Part shown: piece by piece, positions 6,943-15,455 of the stretch
Layout: the number at the start of each line of letters is the position of its first letter
How positions within the stretch are numbered: position 1 is the stretch's first letter
Source: OLB11 sp044234005
GTDB lineage: Bacteria > Bacteroidota > Bacteroidia > Chitinophagales > Chitinophagaceae
Length of the DNA: 16,046 nt
Direction: 5' to 3'
Assembly: GCA_044234005.1 (NCBI GenBank)
Contig: JBIIJE010000056.1
Coordinates: forward strand, 1 to 16,046
Position numbers and translations under genes: made by a program
The notes under the pieces: model-generated
Databases searched by the model: none
Seen by the model: only the letters and a program-made list of their open reading frames with translations
Told to the model about the DNA's origin: nothing

Positions 6943-9273
6943 TTATAGCACTAGAGTAACATCACCTTTATACAGTTTTTTCTTTCCTGTTAAATCAACT
7001 ATCTCAAGAAAATACATATAGGTGTTGGTGCTTTGTTTATCTGATTTGAATCTGCCATCCCAACCTTTTGCATTTTTGTCATCCGTTGTATAAACTTTTT
7101 GTCCTAGTCTGTTATAGATTGACATTCTAAACGAACTGATAAAAGAAACATCATACCATATTGGCATAAAGTAATCATTTTTACCATCCGCATTCGGACT
7201 GAAAGCCGTCGGAATAAATATGCAATCTAAATCAAGCGAAACAATTTTTTTATCTTCACTTACACAAACCCCTTTAGTTACCTTCAGCTTATACTCTCCA
7301 GGACTTTTCACAATAATTGATTGTGTCGTTTCATTTGTGCTCCATAAATGTGTAGCATCTGGATTTAATTTGTCTTCGATAAGTATACCTGTGCCTTCAT
7401 TCGGGCAAATTTCTACGGGTACTCCTAATTCAACAATTGGATAATCATCCACATGTATGTCTACAGAAGTCGTTTGTTTAGGACAAACTGGGTAATTACT
7501 TTCTAAAACAATTGTATAGTCTCCCGCTTGATCATAGATTTCAATCGGGTTGTGTTGATTTGCAGTTATGTTTCCATTACCCATATTGTAATTAAAACTG
7601 GTTACATTACTTGCAAACACGTCTTTGAAGAAAACTTGTTGTCCAACACAAAGTAAATCGGGTGTTGCTGAAAATTTAGCTTGTGTGCTATCATCTATAT
7701 AAACTGTATGGTAACTTGTATCGCTGCAACCTTGTAATGAATCGCTCACAATTAAAGTAATAGTGTAAGTCCCTGAGCCACTATATATATGTGTAACGTT
7801 AGTGCTTGTATAAATAGTATTATCTCCCATATTCCAAGTAGAGAGTAAGTTGTTACCTGTGCTTGCATTAGTTGTAGTTATGGGTGTGCCACCACAAATA
7901 CTGTCAGCGCTTACAGAAAAGCTAGCAACAACATTGGTTAATATAGGAGTTATAACAACACTCATAGAATCGTCACAACCATATTCTGATGTTACGAGCG
8001 TGGCGACGAATGGACCTGTACCATAATAGGTATGCAACGGATTAGGCATTATATCAGTTGTGCCATCTCCAAAATCCCAGAAATAGGTTCCATTTCCTAA
8101 TGAATTATTTATAAATTGGACTTCAGCGCCAACACAAGTATTCGTTTGCAAGTATATAAAGCTTGCATCCGGATTTAATGAATAAAGTCTTATATATGGA
8201 ATTGGACAAGCAGTTCCGCTAAACCCTTTACCGCATTCGTTAATACAAGTGTCTATATTGCCTACAAAGCAAGAATCGTTGAGCAAGGTGGTATCGCCAA
8301 AGAACACATAAATGGTAGTGTCGGTAGATGGCCAATAATACAATGTATCGCCAAATCCTATGATGTCATTTGAAAATGAGTCAACCCAATACAATCCATT
8401 GGTAATAGAGTTGTTGTTTATCGTTATATTTTGTGATCCAATTGGGATAAAACTCCAACTTTCATTGCCTGTAGTCCATGTACCACCATTATAATTAGGT
8501 GGCGTAAATGCCTCTGTCGCATTTGCATCTTGCAGCCCCATATAAGCAGTCCCATTTAACCAAGATGGACAAACAGGTTTATTGATGACATTCACATCAA
8601 TTCTGTAACTTTCCTCAGTGAGCACTATTTGCTGTGTTGCGGTTAAATTTGAACAATGAAACAATGCTACATTATTCCAAGTTATTATAAATTTTCTACA
8701 AGGAGCCACACCTTCGACACTGTAAGTGATATTGCCACCAAAACCTGCTGTGATATCTAAATCATGATAGGGTGCGAAAATGGCATTATTCACTGATGAA
8801 TTAAAATAAGGCAATGCGGGCCATCCCGTTGTATTATACCAATTAAATTGTCCAGCTAAGGCAGTATTGAAACTTATTTGCCCATTTGCACCGATAACGA
8901 TTTCGTTATATTTATTTTCAAAAAAACAAAACTTAAATGGCAATTGAATTACTTGACTCCATACATCATCGACATAAATGCCAGCTGAAACCGGATTGGT
9001 TTGTGATTCGAAGATAAAAGGCTGTGGAGCTACTTTGTAAGAATCGGTGCTGCCCAAAGCTTCTTGCATGAGGCTGCCCGAAAAGCCAGAGCCAGCTGTA
9101 AAATTGACCCAAAGCTTACATCCATCATTGCATGTATTATAGTTATCGCCTTGTATGGTCATACTTCCACAAATCATTTGATTTACGAGAGAGTCGTACA
9201 TGCATCCCAAATTACTTTGGGCAATTGAGTTCAAAGACATCATGCAAAGCATGATAATGACTAACTTTTTCAT
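6943..9273 (-). CDS. Secreted nidogen-like/PKD protein with T9SS CHU_C domain
   Basis: A 776-residue secreted or surface-attached protein, unrelated in architecture to the adhesin at 247-2880 except for its sorting domain. The signal peptide is MKKLVIIMLCMMSLNSIAQS. A Cys-containing region is followed by a nidogen-like region at about 95-280 (LPFKFCFFENKYNEIVIGAN, NNAIFAPYHDLDI, CRKFIITWNNVALFHC, GTAYMGLQD). Three PKD-type domains follow at about 370-443, 448-528 and 530-610; the first has the classic FWDFGDGTT and HTYYGTG, while the second (TWNMGD) and third (NYNMGN) are less canonical. An Ig-like or PKD-like segment spans about 612-682. CHU_C covers about 684-776 (FIPTAFSPNADGKND, IYNRLGQKVY, GWDGRF, YKGDVTLVL) and predicts type IX secretion. 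It is convergent with aat and monocistronic as far as can be seen. Substrate or binding partner is unknown. Confidence 0.88.
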   Translation of the reverse strand: MKKLVIIMLCMMSLNSIAQSNLGCMYDSLVNQMICGSMTIQGDNYNTCNDGCKLWVNFTAGSGFSGSLMQEALGSTDSYKVAPQPFIFESQTNPVSAGIYVDDVWSQVIQLPFKFCFFENKYNEIVIGANGQISFNTALAGQFNWYNTTGWPALPYFNSSVNNAIFAPYHDLDITAGFGGNITYSVEGVAPCRKFIITWNNVALFHCSNLTATQQIVLTEESYRIDVNVINKPVCPSWLNGTAYMGLQDANATEAFTPPNYNGGTWTTGNESWSFIPIGSQNITINNNSITNGLYWVDSFSNDIIGFGDTLYYWPSTDTTIYVFFGDTTLLNDSCFVGNIDTCINECGKGFSGTACPIPYIRLYSLNPDASFIYLQTNTCVGAEVQFINNSLGNGTYFWDFGDGTTDIMPNPLHTYYGTGPFVATLVTSEYGCDDSMSVVITPILTNVVASFSVSADSICGGTPITTTNASTGNNLLSTWNMGDNTIYTSTNVTHIYSGSGTYTITLIVSDSLQGCSDTSYHTVYIDDSTQAKFSATPDLLCVGQQVFFKDVFASNVTSFNYNMGNGNITANQHNPIEIYDQAGDYTIVLESNYPVCPKQTTSVDIHVDDYPIVELGVPVEICPNEGTGILIEDKLNPDATHLWSTNETTQSIIVKSPGEYKLKVTKGVCVSEDKKIVSLDLDCIFIPTAFSPNADGKNDYFMPIWYDVSFISSFRMSIYNRLGQKVYTTDDKNAKGWDGRFKSDKQSTNTYMYFLEIVDLTGKKKLYKGDVTLVL

Positions 9274-9366
9274 AAATAGTTCGAGAAGTTTATTTATATA
9301 TAAAGACCCTTTTTATTCAAAATTGGTTGGGTACTTTTCTTTGTTAAATATATAAATAATTTTTTT

Positions 9367-9941
9367 ATGACTTTTTTATTCAAAAAACTAAAGTTAAAAG
9401 AGCATACAGAAATAGTAGTCATGAATGCGCCAACCTCATTTCACATCGCTTTCAACGAGCTCCAAGTAACTCAAGAGTTAAAAGTGAAAACGAATTTAGA
9501 CCCAAATTACGCGATAGGATTTAATGAACAAAAATTCTGGTGTGTTAGATGTCCCCTTAACTATTAACGAGAAGAATTAGAAGATGTTTTGAATATTTGC
9601 AAAATATTGTATGAGAGCTTCTTACTCGTTTCAACATTTCTAATGCTGAATTTGGGTTAAAGTTCAATGTTGTCGATTTCGTAATTCTATTTGGAAGCAA
9701 ACAAATTGAGCTCTATAATAGGGTGCATCAAATATTTCCACTCATGAGTGAGGACGCTGTAATTCGGTATTGTTACTCTAAAGAAACCTCGAAAAATTAT
9801 GCATGCGAATTTAACAGAGATACAAGCTGGACTGAATTTGGCAAATTAGGTTAAAAGCGCGCGTTAGCCTTAACTATTGATGAAGATTGGAGTGAGTTAC
9901 GATTTGTGAAGGTAGAGAATATTAAAAAGATAACGAGGTGA
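9367..9941 (+). pseudogene. Decayed DUF3052-like gene, possibly two fused copies
   Basis: The first frame (9367-9567, 66 codons) has the N-terminal pattern of a small DUF3052-like family: LFKKLKLKEHTEIVVMNAP, then YAIGF. After its TAA the same frame continues with REELEDVLNICKILYE. Sequence of the same family resumes in another frame from about 9615: VDFVILFGSKQ, then AVIRYCYSKETSKNYACEFN, RDTSW. A TAA at 9852-9854 interrupts that frame, and past it the signature TIDEDWSELRFVKVENIKK runs to TGA at 9939-9941. At least two stops and one frame change are therefore needed to read it through. The segments YAIGF...EELEDVLNICKIL and DFVILF...IELYNRVHQIF look like the same part of the fold, so this may be two tandem copies fused by deletion. 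Sequencing error is an alternative. The family assignment is from memory of its motifs; its function is not established. Confidence 0.75.
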
Positions 9942-10114
9942 GAGAGCGGGGCTTTGACAGTAGTTGCAAGAAAACGAATTTTTCAGAAACATCTATAGCA
10001 TAACGATTGAATTATTGCGTCGGATTACAAATAAGATAAATCTCTGCGATTCACGTAAAACCTACATGTTACTGTATCTTTATTCTGTAAATTGAGCCAA
10101 TTTATATTTCATAA

Positions 10115-10144
10115 TTGCTATTTGAATAATGATAATTACATTTG
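10115..10144 (+). promoter_or_regulatory. Bacteroidota promoter of ccmC
   Basis: TTG at 10115-10117 and TACATTTG at 10137-10144 are separated by 19 bp, within the known 17-23 bp spacing. The predicted start is near 10151, 4 nt before the ATG at 10155. This excludes upstream in-frame starts such as the TTG at 10092 for this transcript and so decides the gene start. Confidence 0.6.
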
Positions 10145-10154
10145 CAATCCTTTC

Positions 10155-10820
10155 ATGATGTTACAAAAATATTGGTGGAAAATAATTTGTGCAATCCTCT
10201 TGCTTTACACAGTAGTAATGGGATTTTTACTTCCTATTCCATATCTTCCAAAATTGAAAGAAAGCGTTCGTAATTTGTTCTATCATGTGCCAATGTGGTA
10301 CATTATGCTCATCAGTTTTCTAATTTCAGTAATCTATAGCATTCTTTATTTACGAAGTAATCAAATTAAACATGATTCATATTCAAATCAGTTTGTAATA
10401 ACAGGATTAGGATTTGGGGTTTTAGGAATTATTACAGGTATGGAGTGGGCAAACATTCAATGGGGGGCTCCTTGGAATAATGATCCAAAACAAGTTGGCG
10501 CAGCATTGACTTTACTGATATACGCGGCTTATTTAGTTTTACGAAATTCTGTAAAAGATCAAGATAAACAGGCTAGTTTGGCTTCTGTTTACAATATATT
10601 TTCTTTCGCGATTATCATTCCTTTAATATACATCATTCCAACGCATTTCGCATCCTTACATCCAGGTTCCGATAATAAGCCTTTTGAAGCACTAAAAACA
10701 CAAGACAACCTATTAAAGTGGGTTTCAATACCGGCATTTTTCGCTTGGATTTTGTTCGGGATTTGGATAACTGATATTCGCATACGAATGAAAAAAATTA
10801 GTGATCCTCATTTATTCTAA
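10155..10820 (+). CDS. ccmC: CcmC-family haem-handling protein of cytochrome c maturation
   Basis: An integral membrane protein that presents haem on the outer face of the membrane for cytochrome c maturation. The 221-residue product has about six membrane segments (near 10-28, 47-66, 82-96, 114-130, 146-163 and 188-206). The tryptophan-rich haem-binding motif is WGAPWNNDPK at 103-112, a reduced form of the WGxWWxWD motif. The two external haem-ligand histidines are visible as FYHVPMW (His44) and SLHPG (His169), matching E. coli CcmC His60 and His184. The ATG at 10155 (or the adjacent one at 10158) is chosen over upstream TTG because a promoter lies between them. A CcmD-like gene follows after 19 bp. 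No other ccm genes are in the window. Confidence 0.88.
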   Translation: MMLQKYWWKIICAILLLYTVVMGFLLPIPYLPKLKESVRNLFYHVPMWYIMLISFLISVIYSILYLRSNQIKHDSYSNQFVITGLGFGVLGIITGMEWANIQWGAPWNNDPKQVGAALTLLIYAAYLVLRNSVKDQDKQASLASVYNIFSFAIIIPLIYIIPTHFASLHPGSDNKPFEALKTQDNLLKWVSIPAFFAWILFGIWITDIRIRMKKISDPHLF

Positions 10821-10839
10821 ACCTAATATTTCAACTTAT

Positions 10840-11064
10840 ATGAAACATATTTTATTATTTATATTTTCCTTTCTCACTTTGTTAAATAAGCCCTTATTCG
10901 GTCAAGATACAAATGGCACCCATGAAAATATTGATATACTGCGTCAAAATGGACAAATTTATCTTGTTGTTTTAGTGTTGGTAACTATCTTTGCGGGCAT
11001 TTTATGGATGCTGATTCGCATTGAACGAAAACTAGTGCGATTGGAATCTGAAAAAAAACATTAA
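10840..11064 (+). CDS. CcmD-family small membrane protein
   Basis: The 74-residue product begins with a signal-like hydrophobic stretch (MKHILLFIFSFLTLLNKPLF) and has one strong membrane helix at about 38-56 (IYLVVLVLVTIFAGILWML). The tail is charged: RIERKLVRLESEKKH. This architecture, a helix followed by basic R-x-x-RK and L-E-x-E residues, matches the CcmD-family proteins annotated after ccmC in many Bacteroidota; in E. coli, CcmD stabilises the CcmC-holo-CcmE complex. The ATG at 10840 is preferred over a GTG at 10801, which would overlap ccmC and add an unlikely polar extension ahead of the signal sequence. It lies 39 bp before gdhA, so cotranscription with gdhA is possible. Confidence 0.75.
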   Translation: MKHILLFIFSFLTLLNKPLFGQDTNGTHENIDILRQNGQIYLVVLVLVTIFAGILWMLIRIERKLVRLESEKKH

Positions 11065-11103
11065 AATCATTTTTATAAAACATATAAACACTAATAAAAA
11101 TCA

Positions 11104-12540
11104 ATGGCAAAAGCATCTAAATCAGCATCTGCACATTACAGCTTTTTTGAAAGCGTAGAACGTAATTTTGATAAGGCAGCACCTTTTACTGACATAAAAG
11201 ATAAAGGAATTCTTGATCAAATAAAAGCATGTAACAGTGTTTATAGTATGAAATTTCCTGTAAAATTAAATGATAGAGTAGAGGTTATCGAAGCCTATCG
11301 TGTGCAACACTCTCATCATAAGCTTCCAGTAAAAGGAGGAATACGTTTTAGCATGGATGTAAATCAAGATGAGGTAATGGCTTTAGCTGCTCTCATGACT
11401 TACAAGTGTGCTATCGTAAACGTGCCGTTTGGAGGTGCAAAAGGCGGTATCAAAATCGATCCTAAAAAACTTACACCTTATGAATTAGAAAAAATTACAC
11501 GTCGTTATACAGCTGAATTAGTAAAGAAAAACTTTATTGGACCTGGTATTGATGTACCTGCACCAGATTATGGGACAGGTCCTCGAGAAATGAGTTGGAT
11601 TGTTGATACCTACGCAAGTTTACGTCCAGGTGAAATCGATGCAGCAGGTTGTGTTACAGGTAAGCCAGTCACACAGGGTGGTGTTCGTGGGCGCACTGAG
11701 GCTACAGGTTTAGGTGTTTATTTTGGCGTTCGCGAAATGTGTAATGATGGCGATATGATGAAAAAAATCGGCATGACGGTTGGATTGTCTGATAAAACAG
11801 TTGTCGTTCAAGGTTTAGGCAATGTAGGATATCATGCGGCAAAATATTTCCAAGAAGCTGGTTCTCCTATAGTTGGTATTGCTGAATTTGAAGGTGCTAT
11901 CTCAAATCCTAAGGGATTAGATTTAGAAGCTGTGGTTTCACATCGTAAAAAAACAGGTTCAATTTTGAATTTCCCAGGTGCAAAAAATCATAAGAAATCT
12001 TCTGAAGCTTTAGAATTAGCGTGTGATATTTTAATTCCAGCAGCTTTAGAGAATGTAATCAATGGCGAAAATGCGCCGAAGGTAAAAGCTAAAATTATAG
12101 CAGAAGCCGCAAATGGGCCTTTAACACCAGAAGCTGATGCAATCCTAACGAAAAAAGGTGCTGTAGTTGTACCTGATATGTATATCAATGCAGGAGGTGT
12201 GACCGTTTCTTATTTCGAATGGTTGAAAAATTTAAGTCACGTTCGTTATGGTCGTATGGAAAAGCGTTACAGCGAAAATATGAATAGTAGTATTTTAAAC
12301 TCTATTGAAGGTTTAACAGGTAAAAAAGTAAGCAATGCGGAGCGTAAAGTGTTACTGCATGGTCCTGATGAAGTCGATTTAGTTCATAGCGGACTCGAAG
12401 ATACCATGATGGGTTCTTATCATGAAATCCGTGATATATGGATGAAAAACAAGAAGATTAGTGATATGAGAACTGCAGCCTTTGTGAATTCAATTAACAA
12501 AGTAGGTGTCTCTTATATGGAACTAGGTATATTTCCCTAA
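11104..12540 (+). CDS. gdhA: Glutamate dehydrogenase, mitochondrial-type
   Basis: Reversible oxidative deamination of glutamate to 2-oxoglutarate and ammonium; cytosolic. The 478 residues include the substrate motif KGGIRFS (Lys77), MTYKCA (Lys101), the catalytic-lysine motif PFGGAKGG (Lys113), Asp155 in PAPDYGTG, and the dinucleotide fold motif GLGNVG at 237-242. Glu261 follows the second strand of the Rossmann fold, where an acidic residue usually favours NAD+ (inference). Many stretches resemble animal mitochondrial GDH, for example FIGPGIDVPAPD, NAGGVTVSYFEWLKNL and MRTAA. Residues about 385-426 form an extra segment where animal GDH carries its antenna, absent from many bacterial enzymes. 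No TAnnTTTG element is seen in the 39 bp after ccmD, so transcription may continue from ccmC. A strong terminator follows. Confidence 0.94.
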   Translation: MAKASKSASAHYSFFESVERNFDKAAPFTDIKDKGILDQIKACNSVYSMKFPVKLNDRVEVIEAYRVQHSHHKLPVKGGIRFSMDVNQDEVMALAALMTYKCAIVNVPFGGAKGGIKIDPKKLTPYELEKITRRYTAELVKKNFIGPGIDVPAPDYGTGPREMSWIVDTYASLRPGEIDAAGCVTGKPVTQGGVRGRTEATGLGVYFGVREMCNDGDMMKKIGMTVGLSDKTVVVQGLGNVGYHAAKYFQEAGSPIVGIAEFEGAISNPKGLDLEAVVSHRKKTGSILNFPGAKNHKKSSEALELACDILIPAALENVINGENAPKVKAKIIAEAANGPLTPEADAILTKKGAVVVPDMYINAGGVTVSYFEWLKNLSHVRYGRMEKRYSENMNSSILNSIEGLTGKKVSNAERKVLLHGPDEVDLVHSGLEDTMMGSYHEIRDIWMKNKKISDMRTAAFVNSINKVGVSYMELGIFP

Positions 12541-12565
12541 TGATTTATTAGAAATTTGTATAAAG

Positions 12566-12591
12566 AAACCGCTTCAATGGCGGTTTTTTTT
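12566..12591 (+). terminator. Intrinsic terminator after gdhA
   Basis: AAACCGC (12566-12572) and GCGGTTT (12580-12586) form a perfect 7-bp stem with a 7-nt loop, and the T-run extends to 12591. It lies 25 bp after the gdhA stop and separates the ccmC-ccmD-gdhA group from rplS. Confidence 0.88.
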
Positions 12592-12640
12592 ATATAAATA
12601 CTTGACTAGAATTATTTTTTAACAATATTTCGAATAATTT

Positions 12641-12670
12641 TCTGTTTTGCTACATTTTATCCTACTTTTG
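12641..12670 (+). promoter_or_regulatory. Promoter of rplS
   Basis: TACTTTTG at 12663-12670 matches TAnnTTTG. A weak upstream element, TCTG at 12641-12644, lies 18 bp before it (consensus TTTG). The predicted start is near 12677, giving a leader of about 15 nt before the ATG at 12692. Confidence 0.5.
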
Positions 12671-12691
12671 CAATCCAAATTTTAATAAGTC

Positions 12692-13045
12692 ATGCAAGAA
12701 GCTATAAAATACATCCATCAAGAATTAAACAGCAGCAAAGAAATGCCAAATTTCAAAGCTGGCGATAGTATTACCGTAAATTATAAAATCCAAGAAGGTG
12801 GTAAAGAGCGTATTCAATCATTCAAAGGTGTGTGTATAAAGCGTCAAGGAATTGGTGCAACACAATCATTTACAGTTCGTAAAATGAGTGATAATGTAGG
12901 TGTAGAGCGCACTTTACCTGTTTTTTCTCCAAATATCGAAAGTATTGAAGTAAATAAAGTAGGTCGTGTTCGTCGTTCTAAATTATTCTACTTGCGTGAG
13001 CGTCAAGGTAAATCAGCTCGTATCAAGGAAAAGCGCATGAAATAA
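12692..13045 (+). CDS. rplS: 50S ribosomal protein L19
   Basis: A structural protein of the large ribosomal subunit, near the interface with the 30S subunit. It has 117 residues, the normal length. Family features visible in order are FKAGDSITVNYKIQEGGKER at 21-40, FKGVCIKRQG, the conserved SFTVRKMSDNVGVERTLPVF block at 59-78, the segment SPNIESIEVNKVGRVRRSKL, and a basic C-terminus with LRERQGKSARIKEK. The gene is monocistronic, framed by its own promoter and an intrinsic terminator. It is not next to trmD/rimM, which accompany it in Proteobacteria. Confidence 0.97.
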   Translation: MQEAIKYIHQELNSSKEMPNFKAGDSITVNYKIQEGGKERIQSFKGVCIKRQGIGATQSFTVRKMSDNVGVERTLPVFSPNIESIEVNKVGRVRRSKLFYLRERQGKSARIKEKRMK

Positions 13046-13065
13046 TTGCCTTAAAAATATTTACT

Positions 13066-13090
13066 ACCGAGCGTCATTGCTCGGTTTTTT
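13066..13090 (+). terminator. Intrinsic terminator after rplS
   Basis: ACCGAGC (13066-13072) and GCTCGGT (13079-13085) form a perfect 7-bp GC-rich stem with the 6-nt loop GTCATT, followed by T to 13090. Confidence 0.9.
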
Positions 13091-13124
13091 CATGCAAATA
13101 TCTATTGGCGTTAACATCTTGCTA

Positions 13125-13155
13125 TTGTTATTTTTAATAAGTTCTGATATATTTG
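13125..13155 (+). promoter_or_regulatory. Promoter of the tatA series
   Basis: TTG at 13125-13127 and TATATTTG at 13148-13155 are 20 bp apart, fitting the Bacteroidota consensus. The predicted start is near 13162, a leader of about 14 nt to the tatA ATG. It sits just after the rplS terminator and probably drives tatA and the genes after it. Confidence 0.65.
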
Positions 13156-13175
13156 TATCACATTAATTAATTAAG

Positions 13176-13379
13176 ATGACTTTATTCTCACAATTATTTC
13201 TTTCAGGTTTAGGTACTCCTGAAATCGTATTAATAGCCGTAGTAATACTTTTATTATTTGGCGGTAAAAAAATACCTGAGTTAATGCGTGGTCTTGGAAG
13301 AGGCGTTCGAGAATTTAAAGACGCTAAAGATTCTATCAAGAGTGAAATTGAATCTACAGTGGTTGACGATAAGAAATAG
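13176..13379 (+). CDS. tatA: Sec-independent translocase subunit TatA/TatE
   Basis: The pore-forming subunit of the twin-arginine translocase, which exports folded proteins across the inner membrane. The 67 residues comprise a short N-terminus, a membrane helix at about 12-28 (LGTPEIVLIAVVILLLFG), the hinge and amphipathic-helix motif FGGKKIPELMRGLGRGVREF at 28-47, and a charged tail. The FG-x-x-K-x-PEL and GxREFK features are diagnostic of TatA. tatC is not in the window. It is 43 bp upstream of the transglycosylase gene on the same strand. Confidence 0.94.
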   Translation: MTLFSQLFLSGLGTPEIVLIAVVILLLFGGKKIPELMRGLGRGVREFKDAKDSIKSEIESTVVDDKK

Positions 13380-13422
13380 TCATTATTCTTTTTAACGCAA
13401 AGCAAAACACTACAATTAAAGA

Positions 13423-14676
13423 ATGAATTTTAAATATAGTTTCGGTTTATTTTTATGCGCTTCACTTTTCACAATAAATATAATAGCTCAATCTGGGCGT
13501 TTTGATACGCTCATTGTTTACAAACAATTGACTAAAGAACAAGCAGCGCGTCGTGATAGTATCAAACAAGCTAAAGAATGTATCGCAGAAAGTCAATCAA
13601 AACAAGAACAAACCGCGAGTATTTCTGCTATCGATAGCAGTCGATTTGTAAAAAGAAAGACCAAAGAACGCAATGGGGTTTCATCTTTTTCAAAAGTTCC
13701 ATTTATTGTAAATCGCTCTATATTTGGAATTTACACCGACTATATCAATCAGTACGTGAATGATTATCATTTGAATTTTGGTGGCAGAATCTCTCGATTA
13801 CAAGCTAGCAACAAAGCACATTTCAAATTGATCGAAAACATTATGAACAAGCATAGTGTGCCACGCGAAATGAAAGCCCTGGCTATAATCGAATCTGCGA
13901 TGAATTGTAACGCGGTATCACCTGTTGGCGCAGTGGGCACTTGGCAGTTCATGGAAGGCACTGCTAAAATGATGGGCTTGCGCGTTGATCAAGAAGTTGA
14001 TGAGCGACGCGACTTTTATAAAAGTACAAATGCGGCTGCCAAATATTTAAAAAGATTACATAGCATGTTTCATGATTGGTTGCTCGTAATCGCATCTTAT
14101 AACTGCGGTCCTGCTCCTGTACTTCGAGCCATCAATAGTAGTAAAGGCCGAAGTTTTTGGGATATAAAGCCTAAGTTACCAAAGGAAACTCAAAATCATG
14201 TAATGGCATTTATCGCTACCAATGCTTACTTAGACAAATACACATCCGTTTTAAATATGGGAGAAGTGCCTAAACTATCGGATAAAGAAAAATCAGAATT
14301 AGCGAAAACAAGCAAAAAATCAATCGCAAATACATCTCCAAAACCTACATTAAAGAGTGGTGAATTTGTATCTTCAAAAAAGAACGAGGAATCGAGTGGT
14401 GAAGTTGCTGATGATGTAGAACAGGAAATTGCAAAACCAAAGTTCAGCAAAGAGGAAATGGAAAGCATGGCAATTCTTAAAGTAAAAGGTGACTATAATT
14501 TAGAAAGTATTTCGAAAGTACTAGATGAGGATGTTGTTAAACTTCGTCGTTGGAATCCAACTTTTGACGAAGAAATTTCAAAATCTACATCTCCCGTTCA
14601 TTTGAGATTGCCAATTTTGAAGATAGAGAAATTTATTATTGATCGCGAGAGAATCATGGCGGAAAGCAAACGCTAG
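13423..14676 (+). CDS. mltD: Lytic murein transglycosylase, MltD-like
   Basis: Cleaves peptidoglycan glycan strands in the periplasm, forming 1,6-anhydromuramoyl ends. The 417-residue product has a signal peptide (MNFKYSFGLFLCASLFTINI), a charged region to about 90, and an SLT/goose-lysozyme-like domain at about 130-275. The domain shows the catalytic glutamate in LAIIESAMN (Glu157), AVSPVGAVGTWQFM at 164-177, and ASYNCGP at 224-230. A Lys/Ser/Glu-rich linker (about 285-345) precedes a LysM-like segment at about 350-398 (VKGDYNLESISKVL, RRWNP, LRLPI), which probably binds peptidoglycan but is degenerate. It begins 43 bp after tatA and ends 20 bp before truA. Confidence 0.92.
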   Translation: MNFKYSFGLFLCASLFTINIIAQSGRFDTLIVYKQLTKEQAARRDSIKQAKECIAESQSKQEQTASISAIDSSRFVKRKTKERNGVSSFSKVPFIVNRSIFGIYTDYINQYVNDYHLNFGGRISRLQASNKAHFKLIENIMNKHSVPREMKALAIIESAMNCNAVSPVGAVGTWQFMEGTAKMMGLRVDQEVDERRDFYKSTNAAAKYLKRLHSMFHDWLLVIASYNCGPAPVLRAINSSKGRSFWDIKPKLPKETQNHVMAFIATNAYLDKYTSVLNMGEVPKLSDKEKSELAKTSKKSIANTSPKPTLKSGEFVSSKKNEESSGEVADDVEQEIAKPKFSKEEMESMAILKVKGDYNLESISKVLDEDVVKLRRWNPTFDEEISKSTSPVHLRLPILKIEKFIIDRERIMAESKR

Positions 14677-14696
14677 TTTGCAACCCACATCTTAAT

Positions 14697-15449
14697 ATGC
14701 CCCGTTATTTTCTTGAAGTCGCTTATAAAGGAACATCATTCAAAGGCTTTCAATCTCAGCTCAACGGACCTACCATTCAAGGTGAAATAAATAATGTATT
14801 ACAAACATTGTTGCGAGTACCTATCCTTACTACAACTTCAAGTCGAACCGATGCAGGAGTTCACGCGCAACAAAACTTTCTCCATGCAGATATTGATGCT
14901 GCCTTAACCAGAAAATTTATTTACAACGCAAATAGTATTTTACATGATGATGTCTTTATTCGCAATATCTATGAAGTAAATGACAATGCCCATGCGCGGT
15001 TTGATGCATTAAGCCGAAGTTATCAATATCGAATTGTACACAATAAAAATCCTTTCGAAAAGGAGTTTGCTTACTTTTTCCCATTTCAAATTCATCTTGA
15101 TTTACTTCAAGCCTCTTCACAAATTTTATTAGAAACAAAAGATTTTACTTCATTCGCGAAGCGACATTCGGATGTCAATAATCACATATGTACTTTAAGC
15201 AAAGCCAGTTGGCATTATAATGGAAACGTCTTGATTTTTGAAGTTACCGGGAATCGATTTTTACGTGGTATGGTGAGAGCCTTGGTGGCAACCTCATTGC
15301 AGGTAGCTCGAGGTAATATTTCCTTGCATGATTTGCAAGTAATTATTGAAGCAAAAGATTGTTCTAAAGCTGATTTTAGCGCTGAAGCAAAAGGATTATT
15401 TTTGCAAGCTGTAGAATATCCGAATGATTTATTTAAAAATAATGTGTAA
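14697..15449 (+). CDS. truA: tRNA pseudouridine(38-40) synthase TruA
   Basis: Converts uridines 38-40 of the tRNA anticodon arm to pseudouridine; cytosolic. The 250 residues carry YKGTSFKGFQSQ at 10-21, TIQGEI at 26-31, the catalytic-aspartate motif SSRTDAGVHA (Asp52), HARFDALSRSYQYRI at 99-113 with the active-site tyrosine, KDFTSFAKRH, and FLRGMVRALV. The length is typical. It starts 20 bp after the transglycosylase stop with no promoter of full consensus between, so it is probably cotranscribed with it. No anomaly is seen. Confidence 0.95.
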   Translation: MPRYFLEVAYKGTSFKGFQSQLNGPTIQGEINNVLQTLLRVPILTTTSSRTDAGVHAQQNFLHADIDAALTRKFIYNANSILHDDVFIRNIYEVNDNAHARFDALSRSYQYRIVHNKNPFEKEFAYFFPFQIHLDLLQASSQILLETKDFTSFAKRHSDVNNHICTLSKASWHYNGNVLIFEVTGNRFLRGMVRALVATSLQVARGNISLHDLQVIIEAKDCSKADFSAEAKGLFLQAVEYPNDLFKNNV

Positions 15450-15455
15450 GCAATA

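Noticed and set aside
13163..13405. Minus-strand frame covering tatA
   Set aside because: It is the shadow of tatA, whose motifs are diagnostic.
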